A DNA stretch of 64,000 nucleotides from Niebla homalea (taxonomy: Eukaryota; Ascomycota; Lecanoromycetes; Lecanorales; Ramalinaceae). The notes beneath the pieces are model-generated. The model did not search any database, had not been told where the DNA came from, and saw only the letters and a program-made list of their open reading frames with translations. The translations under genes and the position numbers were made by a program. This document shows, in pieces, positions 1 to 10,550 of this stretch (the stretch's first letter is position 1; the number at the start of each line of letters is the position of its first letter). The stretch covers positions 1-64,000 of the forward strand of contig JAHGAU010000033.1 in assembly GCA_019925105.1 (NCBI GenBank), in the 5' to 3' direction.

Positions 1-120
1 TTTATTATTTTATTATTTTATTATTTTATTATTTTATTATTTTATTATTTTATTATTTTATTATTTTATTACTTTATTACTTTATTACTTTATTATTTTA
101 TTACTTTATTACTTTATTTA
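1..120. repeat. 8-bp AT microsatellite
   Basis: Tandem copies of an 8-mer of the TTTTATTA type run from the first base, with a TTTATTAC variant taking over after about base 68. It shades into TTTA-rich low-complexity DNA. No coding role is visible. Confidence 0.9.
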
Positions 121-1250
121 TTTAATAATCAATTTATTTTTTACTTTATTTTTTACTTTATTTTTTACTTTATTTATTACTTTTTTATTAATTTATTTCT
201 TAGTTTATTTCTTAATTTATTGATCTATTTTTTTTTTTTTAATTATTTTATTTATTAATCCATTTTTTAATTATTTTATTTATTAATCTATTTCTTAATT
301 AATTTATTTCTTAATTGATTTATTTATTTATGTATTTCTTAATCAATCTTCTCATTTATTTATTTAATCATTTATTTATTTTCTTATTTATTCATAAAGG
401 GTATTTTCGTGATAAATTATTTATCCTTAGCCTTTTATAATAAGAGATTTTATTTGATTATATATTTATTTACCTGTTTATTAATTAATTATTTATTTAT
501 TTATCTATTTATTTATCCGTTTTATAACCTACTTATTTTTTCCTTTACTTATTCCTTTCTTTATTCATTTATTTATTTATTTGATATATTTAACCCATTA
601 TTTATTTATCGTTATTTCCTTTTTTACTATCTAGCTTTAAATTCCTTGTTTATTTATTTATTAATATTAACCCTTTTAATATAACCATTAATAAATAATA
701 AAAGAACTTATTTTTTCTTTTAATCTAAACTCGAATATTCTATTATAAAGGTTTATTTTATTTTAAAAGGTATAAGGCAAATATTTAAAAGCTTTTCTTA
801 AAAAGATATCCATAAATTATCTATCTATTTATCTCCAAATTGAATTAAGGTGAAATTATGTAATAATATCTCAATAAACCCGTTAATCTCCGCATTTCTA
901 TAACTCCTTTTTGACCGTCTATAAGTCAAAATATCCTTTAACTCCACTTTATCCTTGGTAAATAAGTATTAGATATTTTCTCAATATTGTTTTATCGATG
1001 ATTAAAAAATCGGCTAATCCTTTATATAATAAAAATAAGTAAAAAGGGTTTCGAAAACCAGGCTTTATCGATATAAACAGGATTTTTTTCTAGTAGGTTT
1101 ATAACCCTTATCCATAGGTAAAGGCTTAAACCGGGTATAAAAATCCTGAGGTAAAAGATATTTAAAATATCCTGAGTATTTATCTATATCCTAATAATAG
1201 AGTCTATTAATCCAAGTCTTTATAAAAAGACGTATATCGTAAATATTGTG
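121..1250. other. AT-rich low-complexity stretch, no gene
   Basis: T-rich runs of TTTATT type continue to about 700, followed by AT-rich unique sequence. A 91-codon frame at 409-684 consists of Leu, Phe, Tyr and Ile from the T-rich repeat and is not a gene. The far end may be the downstream flank of the helicase relic that follows. Confidence 0.7.
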
Positions 1251-1299
1251 ATTTTAATATTTATTGAAAGAGTATTGTAATAATACCGATATATCCGAA

Positions 1300-4200
1300 T
1301 TCATATATATTTTATAGTTAATATAGTTTTTGGACTAGTACTATAAAGTCGATTTTAGGTTATCTAGATTTATTTCGTTTTTCCGGTTTTCCAGTAAATA
1401 TCGATCTTTTAACCTTAAATTATAAGATTCTTATAATTTAAAGTCAGTAAAATCGATATTTTATCCGGTAAGGTCCGTAGATAAATCCTTTTCGATTTCG
1501 GTATTAAGTTTTTCCTTTTGGATAAAGCTAGAGTAAATATTATATTTTTCCTCGTTTTCCTTATATTTTTCCCGGTTTATAGAGCCGTCTATAACCGAGT
1601 CCAGTATAATCCGTCGATATTTATCGTTCTCGACATAATCCTTTATATCCGGGTCTTCAGGCCGAGATAACCGAGGGCTATAAAGGATTATAGTTTTACT
1701 TTTTTCCCCTTATCGACCAGCTCGTTTACTTTCTTGGCTATAAGCCTTTAAGTCCCTTAATAAACTAAGGTGAATAATAACTCGAATATCCGGTAAATCG
1801 AGACCTATAGATAAAGCCGAAGTAGCGGTAATAATAGGGGCTTTTTTATTTCGAAAGTTTTCGAGTATTTATCGTTTTTAATCCGTAGTCCCGACTTTAG
1901 TATGGTATTTCGGTATATCCAAAAATTCACTAACTTAATCGGTAAGGCTAATCGTCCTATAAAAAATCAGGATTTGGTTATTTAGATAAAGTTTTTTTTT
2001 TGAATTTATTAACGGAGGTAAGCCGGTTTATAAATCATCCACGGTAACGTATTCTTAAATGGAATATTGAATATTTGGCCGTATAGTAAATTCCCGTAAT
2101 ATAAGTATATTGGATAAATTGATACCAGCTAGTTGGAATTATGTACTTTGGTTTTTTAACGGTAAGGAAGCCGTTAAATAAATGAGTTAGGTTTTATATT
2201 TAATTAAAGACTTTAAATCCTTAATTTTCGGCCGAAAATCCTTAGTAGAATCCAGAAAAATATAAGTTTCATCGATAATAATACAGTTTAAACGGCCTTA
2301 TTTTTTTGATCAATTTAAAAATTAATCAAAAGTTTTAATAACGGTTATTTCCGGAGTAACCAGTATAATATTAGCTTAATTTTTAAGGCTTTTTAAGGTC
2401 TACTTTAGATATTTAAGGCCCTAATTTTAAGCCTTAAGTAGGATTTCTTCCCTTAAAGATATAAGGGGTAATACCATTACCGTAAGTTTATTAGGGCCAG
2501 CGATAAGGATGGGTACTATAAAAAAAGCACTTTTTCCGCGTCCAGTACCAGATATAATAACGATTGGATTTTTTCCAGATAGAATTGCCGTTAATCCGTC
2601 TTTTTATAAACCCCGAAACTCCAGATTTTAACCGTATAATTGCTAGAAGGCTGGTAAAATTCGAGTAAATCGAAATCTTTAGTATTTTTCTTTATAAATT
2701 TCCTTAATAGAATTTATAAATAACTCAGATTTCTAGTCCAATTTTTCCGGTATAAGTAAAGTACTTAGGAATTAAAGGAATTAAAAAAGCTAGATCAATA
2801 AAGCCATAAATCTTTCCCTTTAGATATGTATTTGGCCCGGTATTTCGTCTAGTAACCGGGAGTATATATTATTAGTAATATTATTAATATAGGCGGCTTA
2901 TAAGTCGATAATTTCGTCTTTTTTATCGTTATCGTCTGGATTAATAGCGTTTTCTTAGTCTTTATTTATAAATTTACCGTAATAACGTCGAAAAATAACA
3001 ATAATAATATGCCGTTAAGCCAGGGTTTTAATATTTACTTTTACCCGGGACCAGAACTCCTTAAATAAAGCCGTACTAAAAGAATTGGACGTTTAGGTAT
3101 TATAACGGTAAAAGATATCTTGAAATTCCTATTAATTTAAATCCTTTTTTTAAATTTCGTCCGAGTTACTATTAATTACCGTTTAGCGTCTTAATCGTTT
3201 TTATTATTTTTTTGATTTTTCGGTTTTTTTTGGTTTTTTGGTTAAGTAAATCCGTTCAGGTTAAAGGTAAGGGGTAATATTTAGGTTATCTAAATATAAA
3301 TTTAATAAGTTCGTTTTTAAAGGAATATAGAGCTAAAGGTAATAAATAAATAAAACCGATAACTTATAAGGTATAAAGCGGTTTATAACCTTAGTAGATC
3401 CAGTAATAGTAAAACCCTTATAATATAAGGTAATAAACATAAATAAACCGTTCTAAATAAAGATATTCCGTTTTGAATTAAATTAATTTCGGTATCGAAT
3501 TAATTGGATTTCAGGGCTTCAAGCTGGACCACCCTAGGTAAATTATAATAAAACCATTAACTCCTCTTTGAATTTGCGGTTCTCTTTGAATAAATAGTAA
3601 ACTTCGTCCAGTTTCCACTGAGTATCGTTGTTTTTAAATTTAAAAAAACGGTTTTATAAAGCCGGTATTTGGTGGATTTTTTTATAAAGCCAAAAATCAC
3701 CTTTAAAAGGTAATTTATTCCGCTCGTCCATAAAGAAATTCCAGTCCGGTATACTGTTGGTAATATCGTCAGAAAAAGTAATAAAATCCACGGAGGGTAG
3801 ATCTTCTTGGCCGGTAAATAATAAATTATTAAATAACCGGGATTTAACGGTTTCCAGTAATCCAAAAACTACGGAACGGTATTGATCTATAGTTAATAAG
3901 AGGTTTTTATAAAAAACCTCGTTATTTTCTTAAAATATAGTACCTTCTTTAATAATATTATAGTTTAAGGTAAAACTATAACTCCGTAATTTTAAGATAA
4001 AATTAATAGGTCGTAAGGGGGTATTGACTCCGGTAAGGAATAAGTAATTTTTCGTTAATTCAATAGTTTTATTGAATAAAGTAATAATAGGTATATCTGA
4101 ATTTAAGGTTAAAGTTGAATTTATCGATTTATCCGAGTAAATAATTTGGTCTTCAGGTTTAGGTAAACTGGGTTAAAGGGTATAAACCCTTAAAAGGATA

Positions 4201-4440
4201 AGGGCTCGAGAAAAGGTAATTATAGCATTTAATTTAGTGGTATAATTTATGGGTGGTAGCCAGGTAAAATCGGTATTAATACCGTATATTATTAAGCCAC
4301 TAAGTAAAGGGCTTTAGTAATCGTCCTTCAATAAATCCTGGTATAAAAGGCTTAAAAAAAACCGTAATAATAAATCTTTAAGTTCATTTAAAGAATATAA
4401 TAAATCCTTTAAATCATTATCGGATGAATTATCACCGAGC
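1300..4440 (-). pseudogene. RIP-degraded RecQ-like (telomere-linked) helicase relic
   Basis: This is a dead copy of a fungal RecQ-family helicase of the telomere-linked type, whose intact relatives are ATP-dependent DNA helicases often found next to chromosome ends. Read on the minus strand, a P-loop GTGRGKS lies at about 2529-2549, followed by VMVLPLISL (motif Ia). The DECH-box region reads DETY at 2262-2273, and a LIYLTASLP motif follows. The C-terminal helicase block contains a QESKRAGR motif near 1714-1740. Near 1545-1660 the Cys-rich tail typical of this family has Tyr where Cys is expected. Stops (for example after KT near the DETY motif) and frame breaks remove function. The upstream part of the family (a DWNFFMDERN segment, 3690-3760) is recognisable too. 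Ends are approximate. The family call rests on several ordered motifs, so I am fairly sure of it; a telomeric location is inference. Confidence 0.8.
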
Positions 4441-4499
4441 TCTTCATCAGATTCACTAAAAAAAAAGCATTATTAATATGTAATTATAAGTTAAAATTA

Positions 4500-4660
4500 A
4501 AGGGTGAATATTAAAGGTAAAAAAAAAAAGGTAAAGGTCAAAGGTAAAAAAAGGGTAAAAGTAAAGGTAAAAAAAGGGTAAAGTTGAGAGGGAAAAAAAA
4601 GGGTAAAAAGTAAAGGGTAAAAAAAAGGGTAAAAGTGAAAGGGAAAAAAACAAAAAAAAA
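4500..4660. repeat. GGTAAA/GGGTAAA simple-sequence tract
   Basis: Purine-rich AT tract built from imperfect GGTAAA, GGGTAAA and GGGTAAAA units with poly-A interruptions. It lies just upstream (on the minus strand) of the helicase relic and uses the same units as the larger array at 5.8-6.0 kb. Confidence 0.75.
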
Positions 4661-5759
4661 AACTTACTTTTCTGAAAGATCCTTTGTAAATCTTAATACT
4701 TTACTAAATAAAGTAAAAGATAACTTGGTATATTTATACCCCGGACGATCCACTATAGTGAATAACCTGGTATTCCATAAATAAATAAATATATTAAGTT
4801 AAACTTCAATATAAATATGGATAGTATCCAGACCGAGATATGTTATAAATGGTTTCTCATTTATAACGTTACCGGTTTCTTTGCGGTTTACGTATTCAAG
4901 TAAGTTCCGGCTTACGGTACTCGGTTTGCTGACTAAAACCGCCTTTTTAAATAAAGCCTTAATCGATTTCATTATTAAATATAATAAAAAAATCGATAAT
5001 TGCTCTGGGTCATTCGATTTAAATAACGGTTTTTCCGGTGGTTTTAACCAAGACCGGGCTATAACTAAATTAAAATTAGATAAATAGGTAGCCTATCCGG
5101 TACGGGCTACTTAGGCATTAACCTCGAATTTTTCCGGTTCCGTAATCGTTATATTCGTATTTTCAGTAACCGTTTTCATCCGTTCCGTTAATTTCCTTAT
5201 TTTAATAATATAGATAAGGGCTGGAATATCTATAGGTAAATCGTTATTATCGTTATTATTATCCGTATTAAATACTTTAAATAAATAACGATTAAATCCT
5301 CCGGTATATAATTACTAGTATTTAACGGAAGTCTATTGGGTATTTAACTTTGGGTAATTTTTTCATTGAAAACCACCCTGTTTTTAAGGCTTATAAATAT
5401 CGGAATGGTCCGTCCGGTAATAAGCCATTATACCGTTCTAAGAGGAATAAATATAAGGATAATTATTATATTTAATACCGGAAGAAACCGGTAATAAAGG
5501 TAACGGTGTAATTAATCCGTCCGGAATACTTATATTATCTAAGTAATTCTTAGTAATATAAGTAAAAACTTTATTCCTTATTAAAGAAGCAAATTAAGGA
5601 TATTGCTTATTAAGGTGGTCGCGTAATTCTAGGAATCTGATGCCGTATTTATGATTACAGCATATTAAAGCCTTATAATCAGATAAATAGAGGAAGGCCT
5701 TTTCGGTAAGGGCTTAAGGTAAGTCCATTATATAAATGGATATAAATAAAATATAAATA
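4661..5759. other. AT-rich DNA, no recognisable gene
   Basis: RIP-type sequence of somewhat higher GC than its surroundings. A minus-strand frame of about 35 codons near 5110-5230 ends in two stops. It and a 68-codon plus-strand frame at 4881-5087 resemble nothing I recognise. It may be the degraded N-terminal or 5' flank of the helicase element. Confidence 0.5.
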
Positions 5760-6070
5760 AAAGGGTAAAGGTAAAGGGCGATGGTAAAGGTAAGCGGTGG
5801 TAGGTGGTAGAGGTAAAGGTAGGTAAAGGTAAAGGTGTTAAATGGTGAAGGGTAAAGGTAAATAAAGGTAAATGTGGTAAAGGGTAAAAGGTAAAAGGTA
5901 AAAGGTAAAAGGTAAAAGGTAAAAGGTAAAAGGTAAAAGGTAAAAGGTAAAAGGTAAAAGGTAAAAGGTAAAAGGTAAAAGGTAAAGGGTAAAGGGTAAA
6001 AGGTAAAAGGTAAAAGGTAGGTAAAGGTATAAGTGAGTCGAGTAATAGGTAAAAGGTAAAGGGTATTTGG
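5760..6070. repeat. GGTAAAA tandem array
   Basis: A nearly perfect 7-bp repeat, GGTAAAA, runs about 15 times from roughly 5882 to 5985. It is flanked on both sides by GGTAAAG, GGGTAAA and related variants. On the other strand it reads TTTTACC. It is G-rich on one strand like a telomere repeat but is not the TTAGGG unit usual in filamentous fungi. A 155-codon minus-strand frame across it is only the translated repeat. Confidence 0.9.
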
Positions 6071-6790
6071 TTTGCTTGGGTACTGAGTAGATTGAGTGAC
6101 TTGAGTATAATGAGAAAAACCGAAATTTAAGGGGAGGGGAGGGCTATTATATAGACAAATTATTGGCCAAGCCTTTGCCAAGCCTATAACGATTATTTGG
6201 AAGTGAATACGAGTTCCAGGGGCTAAGTTTACTAATAATCCAAAAATAACCGGGCTATATAAAGGCTAATAATTAGTAGCGGTGGCAACGGTGGTAGCAA
6301 TGTAATAATTTAAAAATAAACCGGTCTAGGCCGGGCCTATCGACGTATTCATAATAATTTCATAATAAGTACCCAGTTTTACCTTAATAAGTATAAGTTA
6401 ATAGGCTATAAATCTATAAATAGCCCTTTATTGTATAAATAAAAAGGGGGTAATAAAAATATTGAAAATAAATCCTTTTTTTTTTATTTTTCTCAAATTA
6501 CTTAATAATTACTTACTAATCTTTGGTTTTTCTTTCATTATACTATTTAAAATAAACCCTTATATAAGGGGATTAAGCTATAAAAAAAAAGATTAAATAT
6601 TAAGTAAGTTATTAATAAAATAAGAATTAGATTTTTAGATTTAAATAACGTTTTTAAATATATATTTAGATATAATGAATGGATTTTTTTAATTTTGACG
6701 TCATTTAATAACGTTTTTAATCCTGAATTTTTTGGTTTTTTTCAAAAAATAAAATGGTGGATAACCTTCAAGATATACCCCCTTAAAGAG
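6071..6790. other. AT-rich DNA, no gene seen
   Basis: RIP-like sequence with scattered less-mutated patches. I find no motif, repeat unit or open frame that can be supported. Confidence 0.5.
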
Positions 6791-6799
6791 TTTTTGGAT

Positions 6800-6905
6800 T
6801 TTAGCGCCGGGAAGTAACCCTATACTTAACCGGTTTAAGTTCCAGAATTTAATAATATAAATAACTTAATAATCAACCATCCGATTGATTTGAGATAAAT
6901 AATGT
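6800..6905 (-). repeat. tRNA-like relic, possible SINE head (copy 1)
   Basis: Read on the minus strand, the segment has an A-box-like D-arm (TATCTCAAATCAATCGG) near 6882-6900. Further on it ends in a TTCCCGGCG stem side typical of a tRNA acceptor/T-arm end. The same CGCCGGGAAG block recurs at 7650 in the same orientation, again with an A-box-like element about 80 bp away. It may be a RIP-damaged tRNA-derived SINE or a dead tRNA gene. The B-box is weak here. Confidence 0.35.
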
Positions 6906-7645
6906 TTAAAAGCTTATACTCAGATTTACGCTTTTTTTATTGAAGCTTTTATTATTGGGTATAAGGTAATAAAGGAAATAAAACTTTAAAATTTTAATTA
7001 TAAAACCCGGTAATTTTATCCTTTATTATTTTATAAATTACTTCTTATTATTTACCTTATTTTATCTACCTTTTATTAGTTACTATTTATCACTATTTAT
7101 TATTTACCTTTTATTATTAAACCTTTATTATCCTTCTTAAAGTAAGGCCTTAATAGTTAAATAACTAATAATCTTATTAATATAAAAGGGTTTTTACTGG
7201 TTAAAGGTTATAAATAGTAATAATTAAATTAAGCAAGGATTTTTTAAAAGTCTTAACATAAAGAGGCGACGTTAACGGCTACCCTATGCCAAGATTTTTT
7301 AAAGATTACTTAAAATAAAAAAATTAATAAGGGAAAAAAATAATTATTATTTTTAAGTAGATAATCAATTTATTAATATATACCGGATTATCGTAACTCC
7401 GGTACCATTATAACCGTTATTCTTTATATTATTTTTCTAAATTAAAACTTAAATAAAAAGGATTAATAATACTCCGGATACACTTAAAAAAACCGTAAAA
7501 TTAAAACTATCGGATATATAGCTTAATACTATAATAAATAATAATAAACGGATTTTTATTTTTCCGATATCGTTAAAAAGCTTTTTACTTAAGCTATAAA
7601 GTTAAATTACTAAATTTTACAAAGGAATAGCGGGTTAAAAAGTAA
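6906..7645. other. AT-rich DNA between the two tRNA-like relics
   Basis: No coding frame or repeat unit is visible. If the two tRNA-like copies are ends of elements, this interval would contain the body of one of them. Confidence 0.45.
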
Positions 7646-7647
7646 GC

Positions 7648-7770
7648 TTTAACGCCGGGAAGCGAACTTAAACTTGAACCTCCAGAATTCCAAAACGTAG
7701 TAAAATCGATAAGTAAATCGCCCGCTAACCGATTTAGGCTAAATGGGGCTCGTTTTAAAGCCCGTGCTGA
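7648..7770 (-). repeat. tRNA-like relic, possible SINE head (copy 2)
   Basis: On the minus strand an A-box-like TAGCCTAAATCGG (7729-7741) is followed about 48 nt later by a B-box-like GGTTCAAGTTT (7670-7680) and a TTCCCGGCG end. That is the order and spacing of an internal pol III promoter. The anticodon-arm region is AT-shifted, as expected after RIP. A tRNA-derived SINE or a decayed tRNA gene with a long variable arm would both fit. No folding was computed. Confidence 0.45.
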
Positions 7771-7817
7771 GATCTACACCTTTCATATAGAAAGTTAAGG
7801 ATTTTATAGAAAAAAAC

Positions 7818-7911
7818 CCCTCTAGTGAATCACTTTAAAAAATGATTCACTGGAGGGTCTAGCGGCGTATCGCGGAATTCCCCCCGGGTGAGGAAATGAT
7901 TCACTGGAGGG
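7818..7911. repeat. Inverted and direct copies of a 15-bp TGATTCACTGGAGGG motif
   Basis: TGATTCACTGGAGGG occurs at 7843-7857 and again directly at 7897-7911. Its inverted partner CCCTCTAGTGAATCA (one C-to-T change) sits at 7818-7832, only 10 bp before the first copy. The arrangement looks like terminal inverted repeats of collapsed or nested small DNA transposons (MITE-like). The intervening sequence is GC-normal and apparently spared by RIP. Confidence 0.6.
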
Positions 7912-7929
7912 TCGAATGCATCACAACTA

Positions 7930-10550
7930 GATGGTAACCTTTTATTTACCCCTTTTTTTCCCTTTATTTTACCCTTTTATTTACCTTTAAATATACCTTT
8001 TATTTACCCTTAAATAACCCTTTTTTTTACCCTTTTTTTACCTTTAATTAACCCTTTATTTATCCTTTATTTTTACCTTTTTTTTATTTTATATTTAACC
8101 TTTTTTAATTTTTTTATTTTATTTTTATTTACTTTTTTATTTATATTTATTTATATTTATTATTTTTTATTATTTTTATTTAACTTTATTTTATTTTTTA
8201 TTAACTTTAAATTAATTATTTACCTTTTTTAACTTTACTTTTTCCTTTTTATTAACCTTAAATTAATTAATTAACCTTTTTAATTTTATTTTTTATCCTT
8301 TATATTTTTTACCTTTATTTTTACTTTTACCCTTTTTTTTTCTTATTTTATCTTTATTTTACTTTTAATTATATTAAATATATTAAAGAAATAAAGAAAC
8401 ATAATAATAATTAAGTATTAAGGTTTATTATTAAGGGAAAGTTAAAAAATTAAAAAAAATATAATTTAAATAATTATTATAATTTTACCCGGAAAATAAT
8501 TATAAATTTAAATATTTTATAAAAGTTAAATTACTTAAATTTATAATTTCCGTAATTTTATTAAATTAAGTTTTATTTAACTTAAAATTATATAAAATAA
8601 ATAATCCTTATAAGTAAAATTTTAATTAATATTTAATTTAATTTATAAATATTTTTATTAAAGGAATATTTATTTAAGTTTTAATTTTTTAAACTTTTTA
8701 TATAACGTCCGTTATAATATAAATAATAGTTTTACGGAGCTTTTTATTATTATTTTTAATAATATTTTTCTAATTATTTATTATAAATATATATAATTTA
8801 ATTAAAAGCTTTTTTTTTAATATTATAAAAGAAATTTAAAGTAAAAATAACGGAATAAATAAGCTTTTTACTTATAAAGTAAATAATATAAATAAATTAA
8901 TTATTACGGATAAATTTAAAGATATTATATTTAATTTTAATATAAATATATTAAAAAGGTTTTAAAGTATTATATAAAATAATATTTATAGTAATAATAT
9001 TTAAAATATTATTAATTTTAATAAAGTAAAAGATTTAAAAGGTATAAATTTTATATAAAGGTTATAAATAATAAGATATAATTTAAATAAAAAGTAATTA
9101 ATTAATAAACTTATTAATAAAAATATTTATAATAAAGTTTTAGATTTTATAAATAAAATTTAAGGTATAAATAATTTAAATTATAATTTAAAAATTAATA
9201 TATATATTAAAAATAAAAATCAAAGGAAAAATAATATAATTAAATTAATTAAAATTATTAATATAATAAATAAAAATATTATTAATTTAATAAATATTTT
9301 ATTAAAAAGATCTGTTTTAATAAAAATATTAAATAATAAACGGGTTTATATTTATTTTATTTATAAAAAGTAAAAAAATAAAAATATAATACGATTTATA
9401 TTAATAATTTAATAAAAAAATTAATATTATTATTATTATTATTTATTATATATTAAATAATAATAAGTAAATATATTATAAAAATAAATAATAAGTATAT
9501 AATACGTATTTACTTAATTATAAAAATACATAATATAAGTATATATATTAAGTTATTATACCCTTTTAATATTAATACTTAATAAGCTCTTAATATATAT
9601 ATATTATATATAATATTTATTTTTTATTATTTAATTAAATACTTATTTTTTATTATATAATTAATTATTTACCTTTCATTTTTTATTTAATTATTTATAT
9701 TTAATTATTGAAAAAATAATTTATTTTTTCTTATTTAAGGAATTACCTACTTTTTATTATTTGATTTTATTACTTATTATTTAATTAATTATTTATTACT
9801 TATTATTTAATTATTTATTAACTTTTTAATATTTAATTAATTATTTATCCTTTATTATTTTTTTAATTTTTTACCTTTTATTATTTATTTATTATTTCCT
9901 TTTTTTATTTAATTAATTAGTCCTTTTTTTAATTTAATTTATTATTTACCCTTTATTAATTAATTAATTATCTTTTAATATTTAATTAATTCTTTACTTT
10001 TTATTATTTACTTTTTTTATTTAGTTTTTATTTTTTATTTACGTTTTTTATTATTTATTTAATTAATTGTTTTTTTTATTTAATTAATTATTAACTTTTT
10101 ATTATTTATTTATTTACGCTTTATTAAATAATTAATTACTTACTTTTTATTATTTAATTTTTATTATTAATTTAATTATTTATTTTTTTTCTTTAAGAAC
10201 TTTTAATCTTTTATTATATAATTGATTATTTACCTTTTATAATTTTTTTATTATCCTTAATTATTTAATTAACTATTTCTTTTTTATTTTTAAATTAAGT
10301 ATTTTAATTTTATTATTTAATTAAATTTTATCCTTTTTTATTTAATTAAGTTTTATTTTTTTATAATATACCCTTTTTTATTTATTATAAAACCTTAAAT
10401 TATTTATAAGAAAAATATAAATAATATATAAATAAATATATATATATCTTTTTATATTTTTTAATTATATAATTAATTTTAAATATATTTTAAATAATAT
10501 ATAATTTTTAAAGAATAGATTTATTTTAATAATATAAGTTTTTAAGAAAC
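7930..10550. other. Extreme AT desert
   Basis: This is one of the lowest-GC parts of the window: long TTTATTT, AATATA and TTTACC-rich stretches with almost no CpG or GpC. There are no ORFs and no recognisable protein remnants in either orientation. The composition fits DNA that has been through many rounds of RIP. Confidence 0.7.

Noticed and set aside
409..684. 91-codon plus-strand frame near the left end
   Set aside because: Translated T-rich low-complexity repeat (Leu/Phe/Tyr/Ile only); no protein character.
3557..3865. 102-codon minus-strand frame
   Set aside because: Lies out of the ancestral frame of the helicase relic; the frame one base over gives the family-like DWNFFMDERN segment.
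5882..6018. Interpretation of the 7-mer array as a true telomere
   Set aside because: The unit is GGTAAAA, not TTAGGG, and it is internal; at most telomere-like or subtelomeric satellite.
5714..6181. 155-codon minus-strand frame
   Set aside because: Simple translation of the GGTAAAA array.
7818..7911. CRISPR-like or terminator hairpin
   Set aside because: Eukaryotic setting, only three copies with one inverted and no regular spacers; transposon ends fit better.
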